A stretch of DNA of 62,088 bases from NCBI GenBank assembly GCA_022709905.1, contig JAKLHY010000048.1:1-62088 (forward strand). The letters run 5' to 3'. Source of the DNA: Verrucomicrobiota bacterium (lineage in GTDB: Bacteria; Verrucomicrobiota; Verrucomicrobiia; Limisphaerales; UBA1319). How positions within the stretch are numbered: position 1 is the first letter of the stretch; each line of letters starts with the position of its first letter. The notes below the pieces were generated by a model that ran no database searches, was not told where the DNA came from, and saw nothing but the letters and a program-made list of their open reading frames with translations. Shown here piece after piece: positions 45,278 to 55,000 of this stretch. Position numbers and translations under genes: made by a program.

Positions 45278-46096
45278 TCAGGGCGTTGGCGCTTGAATGG
45301 GCTCGTCGCTAAAAAGCTGCCAGGGTTTGTCTTCCGTCGCCATCGCGGGTGGAGGCGCAAATGTTTCGTGGTTTCTGATGTCAGAACCTGCCATGACATT
45401 ATTATCCCAGAACACCTGGCGTTTGACAACCGCACCGTCCCACTGCGCTCGCAGGACGAGACCTTGAAAGTCGTGAAGGGAGGGGAAATCGGGGTTGGGA
45501 CGACCCAGACCATGGAGTTGGCAGGCGGCGATGCCTGCCTGACTGCCTTTTTTGCTGAGTTGTTGCCAGGAGTCGTCGTCCCAACCCAAAGGATGCAGAT
45601 ACGAGAGACGGACGGGCGCGATGGGCGGTTGAGCGGTCTTCGAAGTGGATCCAGACTCCGCCCACGAGTTGTCCAGAGTATCCGAACCGACCTGGGATTG
45701 TATCCGGTCCGCCCAGCCGCCATACCGATCGGACGGACAGAGGAAGACATCCCGGGCGGGCAACTGGCCATGATCGAACAACGCCGTCAATCGCAGCGGG
45801 CGCTTGTCGTAATCATCCAGATAGAGATGAAAACCCACAGAGATCTGACGCAGGTTCGAAGTGCACCGGGCGCGTTGCGATGCCTTTTTGGCGGAGGCCA
45901 AGCCCGAGCTGAGCAGGGTGGCAAGGATCGCGATGATGGCAATGACGGTCAGTAATTCCACCAGGGTGAAGGCGGATCTCACCGCCTTTTGGGTGTGCGG
46001 TCTTCCGGTCCTGGAAGAACAATCAGGACGGCAGCCATCCTTCGGATACTGCCGTCCCGATTGTAACCCAAACAACCAACACCTGAGGAAAGTCAC
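45278..46096 (-). CDS. Prepilin-like (pseudopilin) protein
   Basis: 272 residues from a GTG at 46096, preceded by AAAGGA at about 10 bases. The methylation motif is F-T-L-V-E-L-L-T-V-I-A-I-I-A-I-L (residues 43-58), behind a basic leader. The globular part has A-R-C-T-S-N-L-R-Q-I-S-V-G-F and F-L-C-P-S-D, both usual in the phylum's pseudopilins. The H-X9-DG motif of the 11170-11970 protein is not present. It begins 15 bases after the beta-propeller gene, so the two are likely co-transcribed. Expected to sit in the inner membrane or a pseudopilus. Confidence 0.85.
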   Translation of the reverse strand: MTFLRCWLFGLQSGRQYPKDGCRPDCSSRTGRPHTQKAVRSAFTLVELLTVIAIIAILATLLSSGLASAKKASQRARCTSNLRQISVGFHLYLDDYDKRPLRLTALFDHGQLPARDVFLCPSDRYGGWADRIQSQVGSDTLDNSWAESGSTSKTAQPPIAPVRLSYLHPLGWDDDSWQQLSKKGSQAGIAACQLHGLGRPNPDFPSLHDFQGLVLRAQWDGAVVKRQVFWDNNVMAGSDIRNHETFAPPPAMATEDKPWQLFSDEPIQAPTP

Positions 46097-46111
46097 GGGT
46101 TTAATGTTCCT

Positions 46112-49100
46112 TTAGGGTGCGTGCCCCAAGGGAATGCTGAATACCCCATAGTCGCTTAAGGGAACCCAAAGGCCCTGCTGCCTCGAACCATCGGCATAAT
46201 CCAGGCTGGGCCAAATCCAACCCGGCATGGTTTCGCTCGTCAGAAAGGCGGGGGCGATGATGTTGCTGACATCATAAAGGGCAATCTTTTGATTGAGTTG
46301 CACGGCCAACAGGTCCCCAAAGGCCTTTAGACTCGACGGGGCAGACTCGAGTTTCTGGTTTGACAAGCGCACGAACCGTCCATTAACAGCCAACTGCCAG
46401 GCCAGCCACTGGCTTCGATTATCTGTCCCATTCTCCACGGTGAGGATATTTCCTCCGGTCAGGATCAGAGGTTCCGGCCACGAATTCGTCAGCTTCAGAG
46501 AGTCCACCAGCGATGCCGTCACACCATCGTAAGCGCTGGCGTCCAGGTGCTGGGTCCAGTCGGTCGAAAAATCTGCGTCCCAGTGCGGTCCCACCGTGTA
46601 GAGCATCGAGCCCTGGTGGGAGATGCCTGCCAAAGGATTGGGAATATTGACCGGTTTGCGGACTGTGGGATTGGCCGCATCGGCATAATCGATCACATTC
46701 AGATAGTTGCGGCTCACCCAGATTCCCACAGGGGGAACATTGGTGGTCCGGGTCCCGTCTTCGTTCACGATGATCGTGGGCGATGGCCTGACATAACCTG
46801 GAGGCATCACATCCGGGAGAAACTCGGAATGCTGGTGACTTAGGTAGACCAATCCATCCGCCACATGCGGATCGCTGAAGTCCCACCAGCTGTTTGTTTC
46901 TTGCAGGTTGAGCGATGACACCATCGCGGGTGAACTGGGGGATTGCGTGTTGAAGGCAAACAGCAAACCTCCGCTGGATCCGCCCCGCCAGGGCCTGCCC
47001 CAAATGGCGTCCACCAAGCCCACCCGATACCACGGTCCATACCATCCACCGCCGCCTCCCACCCAAACCAGCAGGTCTGGCTTCGGCCACACCGGCTTGA
47101 ATCGCGAGGAGTAATTGAGGAGTTCCACCGGCGCTTCCGCGCGCCCCGCCAGTTCCAGTTTGGGAAGGAGCCCCAGATCAAACACGGACATCACCAGGCT
47201 CGACTGGGGTTGCACTTCATCGGGTTTTACCTCGCCATCCTCGAGGATCAAAATTCCACCTGAATCCACGCTCTTTCCTTGGAGCACATAGAGACGGTTG
47301 TCTTTCTTTTCAACGCCCACGATGGGTAATCCGTTGCCGAAAGAATAGCGTCCCACGATTTCATCGGTCTGCTGTTCCCTGACGACGCGCAGAACCGGAT
47401 CGGGAATACCATTCCAGCTCTCGCCGCTGGCGATTTCAATCAGGTAATCACCGGCCGCCACCACACGATCCACCGGCCAAGACAACTCGATCTCTGCCGT
47501 GACCACGGGCTGGTCTCGATCGGTGGCGTTGACAACCAGCAGTTCACGCCCCGAAATTGACACCACTCGGTCCCGGTATTGGGTGGCGCGCCGGGGCTGA
47601 AGCGAGTGTTCAATCACCCCCCGTTGTTTCAGCGTGTCCGGGCCGAGATCAATCACCTGCACGCGCGAGGCGTATCCCTTGGTCCCCCAGCTCTGATAAG
47701 GCACCAGGATCAGGCCGGCATCCGGCAGAACCGTGAAGGCTTTCTCATCATCGGTGGCCTCGCTCCAGGAACTGTTTTCGCCCAACGGAATCTTGGCGAG
47801 CAATCCGGGCTTGGCGGGATCCTTGACGTCAAAAAGCGACACCGCCACCTTCCAGCCAACGGTATTGTCGATCCCAATGGTGACCAGGCGGTCCCCCAAA
47901 GGTTGAATGAAGGTTGACCAGCCGGGAACCTCGAGTTCTCCCGAGAGCGTGGGATTAGCGGGATCTTTAAGATCGACCACCCAAAGCGGATCGATTCGCA
48001 GGAAAGTCACAATGTAAACCCGATCCCCATCGAAGCGCGTGGCGTATAGCCCTTCGCCGTGTCCGACCTCGAGTTTGCCCAAGGCCTTGGGTGCGGTCGG
48101 ATCAACGAGGGAGAAGGTTTGCAGCACACTGGCTCGCCAGGTGTTTGAACCCCACTCCCGATTCCAGGCCTCCGAGATGACGGTGAAAATGTCGCCCGAG
48201 ACGTTCAGCTTGAACTTGTCCGCAACCCGCCCGGCTGGCTTGATCGTCGCCAATTCCCGCATCGTTCCATCCGGCGCGGTAATATCCACCAGGCGCACCA
48301 ACGATTGCCAGTAATCCTCCTGGCTCTGCATCCCGACCATCAGAAAGCGATCCGTCGCTTGAATCACGTTTCCATAGCCCTCATACCAGAGGGATTGCCG
48401 CAGAACGGGTGACACAGGATCGGCCAGATCGATGGATGTCACAACCGAACCCCATTTCCAGACGGTCTCCCCCCGTCCTTCGAGATCGCCCGGTTTCGGC
48501 GGAATTGTCTCCTCACGATAGGCCTGGGAGGCGATGTACAGGGCTGAGCCCACGAGGCGGCTTTCCTGGAGGGAACCTTGAACGGGCGTCTTGGCCACAA
48601 TCCGTGGCGCATCCATCGTGTCAACCACCAACACCTGGCTTTCCGCGTCCGTTTCGTAAGTGTTCTGGGTCCGGGCCAGCAAAACCACATAGCGATTCTG
48701 GATGACATACATCTGTTCGCCTGCGGCGGGCAGGGCGAGGGTGGACTTAACCACAGGGGCGTCCATTTGGGTGATGTCGATGATCTGGAGGCCCCTGTAT
48801 TGATTGAAGAAATAGAGCGTGTTCTCCTCGATTTTCCAGATATCCGATTCCACCACCTCGCGGTTAGCCGTCGGGGCGCCGGTCGCGGCGTCGCGGCTGT
48901 CGAGCTCCCAATAGCCCGCTCCGAACGTTGAGGGGGCGTAGGTGCTCGCCTGGCCGTTGAAGTTTGTCTTCCCCGCATAAAAAGTGGCGGGCAACGGTTC
49001 GGAGGCATCGGCGCGAAGCCTTAAAAGCTCGAGCTCGCCGGATTTATCAAGACGAAACGTCAATTTGCCTTTCGAGCCATCCAGTCGTTGCACGGCCTTG

Positions 49101-49642
49101 GGCTGCCAGGTTCCCACTCCCAATCGCGAGCGGGATTCCAGAGTGACCTTTCTCCAGCCGGTAGGGATGTCACACGACACCACCACTTGGTCTTTCTCGA
49201 TCCAGATTTCCTCGATCTGCGGGAGCTCGTTTGCCACCGACTTGATCGTGACCCGTACCGGAGACGAAACCCCTCCCAACCCCCGATCATCCACCGCGTT
49301 GACCGTCAAGTGATAAACGCCTGCGGTCGCCGGTTTCCAATCCAGGTTGTGCTGGATCGGGTCCCCCGGATCCGGCGCCCGCACAAACATGATCTGGGAT
49401 TCGCCGATTTTGTCGTTTCCGCTGTAAAACTCGGCGTAACTTGCGTAACCATCGGGATCCTCGGCAACAGCTGTGACGGGGATGGTTTCACCCAGCGCAA
49501 ATGTGGTCCCGTCGGCAGGTTGGGTGATCCGAACGGCCGGTGGAAGGTTGTTGTCTGAATCATCGGCGCCCCGCAAGCCGCCGCCCCATGCGAGAACAGC
49601 CCATAGGGCCACTCCTGTTCTCCAAATCGATTTCGTATTCAT
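46112..49642 (-). CDS. Secreted beta-propeller protein with N-terminal Ig-like domain
   Basis: 1176 residues. Signal peptide (V-A-L-W-A-V-L-A-W-G-G-G-L-R-G-A), then an Ig or cadherin-like domain about 35-135 (V-R-I-T-Q-P-A-D-G-T-T-F). From about 240 onward the sequence matches the secreted Beta_propel family, with repeats containing L-Q-I-I-D-I-T, V-L-V-V-D-T, V-R-L-V-D-I-T, L-W-V-V-D-L-K-D-P-A-N-P and V-S-L-F-D-V-K-D-P-A-K-P. The family is usually described in Firmicutes and archaea with a C-terminal propeller; ligands are unknown. It is sandwiched between an ABC ATPase (22-base gap) and a pseudopilin (15-base gap), which suggests a shared envelope function. Confidence 0.85.
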   Translation of the reverse strand: MNTKSIWRTGVALWAVLAWGGGLRGADDSDNNLPPAVRITQPADGTTFALGETIPVTAVAEDPDGYASYAEFYSGNDKIGESQIMFVRAPDPGDPIQHNLDWKPATAGVYHLTVNAVDDRGLGGVSSPVRVTIKSVANELPQIEEIWIEKDQVVVSCDIPTGWRKVTLESRSRLGVGTWQPKAVQRLDGSKGKLTFRLDKSGELELLRLRADASEPLPATFYAGKTNFNGQASTYAPSTFGAGYWELDSRDAATGAPTANREVVESDIWKIEENTLYFFNQYRGLQIIDITQMDAPVVKSTLALPAAGEQMYVIQNRYVVLLARTQNTYETDAESQVLVVDTMDAPRIVAKTPVQGSLQESRLVGSALYIASQAYREETIPPKPGDLEGRGETVWKWGSVVTSIDLADPVSPVLRQSLWYEGYGNVIQATDRFLMVGMQSQEDYWQSLVRLVDITAPDGTMRELATIKPAGRVADKFKLNVSGDIFTVISEAWNREWGSNTWRASVLQTFSLVDPTAPKALGKLEVGHGEGLYATRFDGDRVYIVTFLRIDPLWVVDLKDPANPTLSGELEVPGWSTFIQPLGDRLVTIGIDNTVGWKVAVSLFDVKDPAKPGLLAKIPLGENSSWSEATDDEKAFTVLPDAGLILVPYQSWGTKGYASRVQVIDLGPDTLKQRGVIEHSLQPRRATQYRDRVVSISGRELLVVNATDRDQPVVTAEIELSWPVDRVVAAGDYLIEIASGESWNGIPDPVLRVVREQQTDEIVGRYSFGNGLPIVGVEKKDNRLYVLQGKSVDSGGILILEDGEVKPDEVQPQSSLVMSVFDLGLLPKLELAGRAEAPVELLNYSSRFKPVWPKPDLLVWVGGGGGWYGPWYRVGLVDAIWGRPWRGGSSGGLLFAFNTQSPSSPAMVSSLNLQETNSWWDFSDPHVADGLVYLSHQHSEFLPDVMPPGYVRPSPTIIVNEDGTRTTNVPPVGIWVSRNYLNVIDYADAANPTVRKPVNIPNPLAGISHQGSMLYTVGPHWDADFSTDWTQHLDASAYDGVTASLVDSLKLTNSWPEPLILTGGNILTVENGTDNRSQWLAWQLAVNGRFVRLSNQKLESAPSSLKAFGDLLAVQLNQKIALYDVSNIIAPAFLTSETMPGWIWPSLDYADGSRQQGLWVPLSDYGVFSIPLGHAP

Positions 49643-49664
49643 AGTTTCGTTGGTTTGATTTCTA

Positions 49665-50606
49665 TCACGAAAGACTGAAGTCCTCTTGGTCGTCCGAAAC
49701 CATCGATCGGCCCCCGCCGTCGCGGTCGAACCAGTCCAGAAAAATGTCCTCCAAATTCATTGAGAAAATGTTGACCCTGGCGCCGGGCATTTCCCGCAGG
49801 CGCCGCAGCTGTTCCGCCTCCGTCAGGCGCACGACCGCGCTAATCACCGGTCCCCGCACATGACAACTCCGCGCCCCCGGAATCGTAAAACCCTCGGGCA
49901 CCTCAGACTGGTCGAAGACCACCTGCACACGCCGTGTGGTTTGCAGCAACTCCTCCAATCGGACACATGCCGTCAGACGACCGCGATCCATGATGCCAAT
50001 ATGGTCCGCCACTCGTTCCAGGTCCCCAATCAAATGGGTGCTCAAGACCACCGTGCAACCTTCCTCCTGGCACAAGGCGTCCACTAATCCCGACAACAGC
50101 TCCCGGCGCGCAACCAGATCCAAACCCGCGGCCGGTTCGTCTAGCAATAGCACCCGTGGTCGGGCGGCCAGGGCAAGAAGAATGGCGGCCTGCCGCTGCT
50201 GGCCCCCGGATAGTTGGCTCACCGGCCTCGCATACGGCACTTCCCACTGCCTCGCCAGTCGTCCAGCCAGATCGTCATCCCACAAGGAATAATAATGCCG
50301 GTGGCAACGACATAAATCCTCAACGCTCATCCATCCCGGCAACTGCAGACTCTGGGCCACGTAGGCCACCTTCTGGCGAACCTGGCTTCCCGCGGCGATC
50401 ATGTCGTTGCCCAACACCTGACAGCACCCGCTATCCGGGCGAATCAGGCCCATGAGCAATCGCAACGTCGTGGTTTTCCCCGCTCCGTTCCGCCCGATCA
50501 ACCCAAAAACCGCCCCCTCCGGAATGTCCAAATCCATCCCTGTCACCGCTACAACAGGCCCCTTGAATGTCTTGGTCAGGTCTCGCGCTGTAATGGTCGA
50601 TGCCAT
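49665..50606 (-). CDS. ABC transporter ATP-binding protein
   Basis: 313 residues, single nucleotide-binding domain. Walker A G-R-N-G-A-G-K-T-T (38-46), Q-loop near Q85, signature L-S-G-G-Q-Q-R-Q (132-139), Walker B V-L-L-L-D-E-P (152-158) and H191 in S-T-H-L. The C-terminal 90 residues resemble those of ABC-2 exporter ATPases of the YtrB/CcmA type. The gene starts three bases after the GntR-family regulator. The partner permease is probably the membrane protein at 44349-45236, with the propeller and pseudopilin genes between them. Confidence 0.95.
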   Translation of the reverse strand: MASTITARDLTKTFKGPVVAVTGMDLDIPEGAVFGLIGRNGAGKTTTLRLLMGLIRPDSGCCQVLGNDMIAAGSQVRQKVAYVAQSLQLPGWMSVEDLCRCHRHYYSLWDDDLAGRLARQWEVPYARPVSQLSGGQQRQAAILLALAARPRVLLLDEPAAGLDLVARRELLSGLVDALCQEEGCTVVLSTHLIGDLERVADHIGIMDRGRLTACVRLEELLQTTRRVQVVFDQSEVPEGFTIPGARSCHVRGPVISAVVRLTEAEQLRRLREMPGARVNIFSMNLEDIFLDWFDRDGGGRSMVSDDQEDFSLS

Positions 50607-50609
50607 GCC

Positions 50610-51056
50610 TCACCTCTTCAAACCCGCCACAACCACCGGCGCCAAGCCCTCTGCCGACGACCGGTTCCCCTGCACTTCTCGCGCCTCTTCCTCCAGCAGT
50701 TGTGCCAAACGCCCCATCTCAATCCCCATCTGAGAGGCCTCAACCGCCAGTTGACGCGCCATCCGCCTCAGCATTTTCTCCCGTTCCCTGGCCGAAAGCA
50801 TACTCGCCTGCGCCCCCACAAATGCCCCCTTGCCTTGCCGAAGCTCAATCACCCGCTCATGGGCCAGTTCGTTATACGCTTTGACAATGGTGGTCGGATT
50901 CAAAGCCAGCGATTGCGCCAGTTCACGAATGGACGGCAATTGATCCCCCGAAACCAAGGCGCCCGAAGCCACATAATACTTGATCTGGTCCATCAACTGC
51001 CGGTAAACAGGCAGGCCCGACTGCCCATCGATTTGAAAATGTAACGCCATCGACAT
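50610..51056 (-). CDS. YtrA-type GntR transcriptional regulator
   Basis: 148 residues. A winged-helix domain (about 12-80) has P-V-Y-R-Q-L-M-D-Q-I-K, Q-L-P-S-I-R-E-L-A-Q-S-L-A-L-N-P-T-T-I-V-K-A-Y-N-E-L and a G-K-G-A-F-V wing. The short C-terminal helical region is what defines the YtrA subfamily, whose members repress an adjacent ABC operon, often of envelope-stress type. The candidate operator lies 20 bases upstream. It is the first gene of the ABC/propeller operon. A second ATG two codons in is possible. Confidence 0.93.
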   Translation of the reverse strand: MSMALHFQIDGQSGLPVYRQLMDQIKYYVASGALVSGDQLPSIRELAQSLALNPTTIVKAYNELAHERVIELRQGKGAFVGAQASMLSAREREKMLRRMARQLAVEASQMGIEMGRLAQLLEEEAREVQGNRSSAEGLAPVVVAGLKR

Positions 51057-51070
51057 ACGCTCACTCTATG

Positions 51071-51103
51071 ACTGTACTGTAACACTCATACAGTGCGTGT
51101 CAA
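51071..51103 (-). promoter_or_regulatory. Autoregulated promoter with GntR-type operator
   Basis: On the minus strand, TTGACA (51098-51103) is followed after 16 bases by TACAGT (51076-51081), a good sigma70-like pair. The inverted repeat ACTGTA-N7-TACAGT (plus-strand 51076-51094) fills the spacer and overlaps the -10. The half-site is repeated once more at 51071-51076. Occupation by the YtrA-type regulator would block RNA polymerase. Transcription would start 10-15 bases before the gntR ATG. Confidence 0.7.
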
Positions 51104-51374
51104 GCCGTCCTGAGCTTTTTTTTGCCGATATCGGGAATACACCCCACCCCCTTAGCGTCGTGATCGAGATGATCGAGACTTAAAAGCCAGCCTGCCAAGG
51201 ACCTCAACTCATGAGGGTCACGTTTCAGGCTCTGGCCCCGCAGCGTTAAGAATCCACTACTTTCTGATGCTTCGAATCCTTCAGCCGCAAATCCCGAAGG
51301 CCTTAGTAGTTCTAGACTAGGGGCAATGGATTTTCAGGTCCAGTCGCATAAAAGTAGTAGAGATCAGGCTGCGG
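51104..51374. other. Non-coding stretch between the gntR promoter and the response-regulator stop
   Basis: No gene recognised. It contains an 8-T run (51116-51123) without a paired hairpin, and otherwise mixed sequence without recognisable motifs. It could contain terminators for the response-regulator transcript, but I see no convincing stem. Confidence 0.4.
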
Positions 51375-52055
51375 CTATTTTGAATCGGAAGAAGGACGGG
51401 GGGGGAATTTCAGAAAAGGGCTGATGGGGCGGTTCGGCATGGCTTTATTGACAGCCTGCATGCGGGTTCGGACCTGAAGTTTTTCGTAAAGATTGCGGAT
51501 ATGGGTACGGACGGTATCGACGCGGATGCCGAGCATTTCGGCAATTTCTTTATAGAGAAAGCCGTTGGCCAGATAGCCGAGGATCTCTTTTTCGCGGGGC
51601 GTAAGGGCATCGACATCCGAAGGAGGATCGGCCGATTTTTTAAAGGCCTCGACGACGCGGCGGGCAATCTGGCTGGACATGGGAGCGCCTCCACGGTGCA
51701 AGTCGGCGATGGCCTCGAGGATCTGGGCGGAATGGGTTTTTTTGAGGAGATATCCGGTGGCTCCTGCGGACAGGGATTGAAACACGCGGTCATCGTCTTC
51801 AAAGACCGTCAGCATCATGACCTGGGTATCGGGGAGGATTTCCTTGAGTCGGGTGATACATTCGATGCCGGACATCCCGGGCAGTCCGATATCCATCAGC
51901 ACGACGTTGGGTTTGATTTTTGGCGCGTGGTCCAAGGCTTCCTCGCCGGACGCCCATTGGCCGACGCATTCGAAACCGGGCGAGTTACCGACAAGGAAAG
52001 CCAGGCCTTCGCGGACGGTTCGGTTATCCTCAACAATCGCAATTTTGATCGACAT
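51375..52055 (-). CDS. NarL/FixJ-type (LuxR-HTH) response regulator
   Basis: 226 residues. Receiver domain with acidic pocket E9-D10, phospho-acceptor D55 (V-V-L-M-D-I-G-L-P-G), Thr in M-M-L-T-V-F and Lys in L-L-K-K. The C-terminal LuxR-type HTH has L-T-P-R-E-K-E-I-L-G-Y-L-A-N-G and V-D-T-V-R-T-H-I-R-N-L-Y-E-K-L. The gene begins 22 bases after the propeller histidine kinase, its presumed cognate partner. Likely targets include the divergent secreted gene at 55604, though this is inference. Confidence 0.95.
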   Translation of the reverse strand: MSIKIAIVEDNRTVREGLAFLVGNSPGFECVGQWASGEEALDHAPKIKPNVVLMDIGLPGMSGIECITRLKEILPDTQVMMLTVFEDDDRVFQSLSAGATGYLLKKTHSAQILEAIADLHRGGAPMSSQIARRVVEAFKKSADPPSDVDALTPREKEILGYLANGFLYKEIAEMLGIRVDTVRTHIRNLYEKLQVRTRMQAVNKAMPNRPISPFLKFPPRPSSDSK

Positions 52056-52077
52056 GATGGCAAAATTCCCTTCCGGG

Positions 52078-55000
52078 TCAGGCAGGCAACGGCACTTTAA
52101 TAAGGATTTGTGTTCCGCGGCCGGGACTCGAGTTCAACGTCAGCGTTCCGTGGAGTTCGGCGATGCGTTTGCGCATGTTGGCCAAGCCATGGGGGGCATC
52201 CGAGGCCTCGAGGGTTTCCATGCCCACCCCGTCATCCTCGACCGTGATTTCAAGGCGGTTTTCCGTGTAGTTGACCTTGATCTTAACGGATCGGGCCTTG
52301 GCATGTTTGACAGCGTTATTCAGCGCTTCCTTAACCACAAGCAGCAGATGACGACGAAAAATGGTGCTGACGCGCACCGCCGGGATTGACGTGGGAAATT
52401 GCAGTTCGGCCTGAACGGCGGCGGATTCCAGAAACCGGGCGATGTGTTCACGCAGATAAGACACCAGGTTCTCCAAATTGTCATTCCGCGGGTTGGTGGT
52501 CCAGATCAGTTCGCTGAATCGATCGACCGCCTGGCGCGCGGTTTCGGCAATCCGGTCCATATGTTCGCTCGATCCGGTGGAATCGGGCGATCGGGTCCGG
52601 GCCACTTCGCTGAGGATGCTGATTTCCGTCAAGCTGGCGCCGACATCATCGTGCAGATCTCGGGCGATGCGGACGCGTTCTTGTTCCAAGGCGTATTCCT
52701 GCCGAAGCCGGAGCATCTTCCGATGATGCCGCAGACGATTCTGATGAAAACCGGCAAAGAGTCCCAGGAGTCCCAGGGCACAGAGCCCGTAAAAAGACAG
52801 GGTCTCGTGGAAAAACGGAGTCAACGCCAGGGCCATCGTCGCCTCTTCCGGATTCCAACGGTGGTGTTTGTCGGCGACCCTCACCCGGAACCGGTAATTT
52901 CCCGGCCTTAGATTCGTATAATAAGCCACCCGCCGACCGCGGGCTTCGATCCAGTTGTGGTCATAACCTTCCAGCCAATACTTAAATTCGAGCTTTTCGG
53001 AGGCCGACAAGTCGACTGCCGAGTAGCGGATTTCCAGGTAATGACCGCTACCGGGAGGCAGGCGAATCAGTCGATCCCCAGGCGTGGTCGCGAGAACTGA
53101 GCCATTTTGAGTCGGCTCATGGCCGTTATTGGGGACATCCACAACGAACCGGGTGTTGTCGTAGCAGACCTCGTTCATGGCCCGAATCGATTCCACTTGA
53201 ATGGCGGGCAGTTTGGGTCTCCAGCAGGCCTGGGAAGGATCGACGATGGCCACCCCTTGTGGCGTCGAGAACCAGAGCCGGCCATCCCCTGTTTTGCAGA
53301 CCGAAGGTTGAACGTTCATCGTCGTTTCGCTTGTAAGCATTCCATCGGAATCATTTAAAATGAACGGTTGTATTGCCTGGAGTCGTCCCCCGGCCGCCTC
53401 ATCGAGTTCTGCCCGGTTGATCCGATAAATGCCCACCGGACTCCCGATCCATAAAAAGCCTTGCTGGTCCTCGATCATCTGATGCACGGCGCGATGGGGT
53501 AATCCGTGTCTGACGTCGATCGTCACCGAATCACGATCTTTTAGACAGGTCAGTCCCCAATCGGTCCCAATCCAGAGCGCGCCATGATCATCTTTGTAGA
53601 GGCAGCGAATACCGGCGGTCGGAAGCCTGTCTTCGTTCAAAAACGAGGCAATGACTCCGTTTTCAAGCCGGCATAATCCACTAGCCGTGCCAAACCAGAG
53701 GGAATTATTTCGATCCTCAACGATGGACCGAAAATCATAAGAAACCGGCTCCCCACGAGGCCGCATTAAAAACCAGGACGGAGGCTGCTGACGTTCGAAA
53801 TCGGCCATCGAACAGGCGCCGATCCGGTTTGTCCCTTCCTGAACATACACCATTCCAGAGGAAATCAGCCGCGTCAGCCGGTTGCCCTCCAAAACCTTGA
53901 CTTCCCCAGGCTGAAAAACCCATTCACGTTTCACGATGTTTTCCGGGCTCGCCTGGCTGCCGACAGAAACGCGATCATCCGAAGTCATCGGTTCGATGAG
54001 GACCAATCCCCGCTTGGATCCCGCCCAGATCCCGCTTGATCGATCTTCGTAGAGGGCCGCAATTTCGCTTTGAATCGGCATCCACACCCGACTTTGATAC
54101 TGTCCGCCATCCCGCGTCAACCAGACCAGTCCTTCGGGGGCCATGCCCACCCAGACGTTACCGGCGCGGTCTTCCCAGACCGAACGACAGGAATACAGAT
54201 CCTCATCGATGCCCAGCGGCACGCTGCTGATGAGACCGTCGTGGAAAAGGTTCATCCCGCCTTCGGTCGCAATCCAGACGTCCCCTGTCCGGCTGGCGCA
54301 AAGCGATCGGACATTGTTGTGGCTAAGGCCATCTTTTTTGGTCAGAAGCCGCAAGGGAGTCGGTTTCAACCGGACCAGTCCACCATACCGGGTGCCAACC
54401 CACAAATTGGATTCCCGATCCTGATACAAGGCGGTCGCGGTGAGGTCAGTCAGTCCAAAATGAGTGTCCATCGGTTCAAAACTTTCTCCGTTCCACCGGC
54501 GAAGTGAAAACCCGATCACTGCCCATACCTGGCCATCTTCCAGAGGGAGAATGCATTTCACGCGTGAATGCCGCGAACTGTGCCCCAGCTGAATCCGTTG
54601 GAGCCTGCTCGCAGTAAGCTTGAACACGCTATGATCGGTTCCAAACCACAATGCCCCTTCCCCATCGACGGCCATGCATCGGACGATCCTCGCTTCCGGA
54701 TCATTCGTCGGCTCATCGAGTTCCCAAACCCGCGTAAACCGCGAGGTCTGGGGGTCCAACCGCTGAAGCCCCGCGTCGTTTCCCACCCAAATGGTTCCTT
54801 GGGAGTCTTCACACACCGAGAACACGAAGGGACTGGGGGCGTTCGTATCGACATAAGTCCGCCAATTTGACCCGTCGTAGTGGCTGCATCCCTGGCTGGT
54901 TCCCACCCACATTCCCCCGTTTTTGTCCGGCCAAAGCGATGTTGTCTCGTCTCCCCCCAGACCGTCTGCCGCGAGAAAGAGTCGCGCCTTGCCTTCGCTG

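Noticed and set aside
51116..51123. Run of eight T residues as an intrinsic terminator
   Set aside because: No GC-rich hairpin precedes it on the plus strand, and no plus-strand gene ends nearby.
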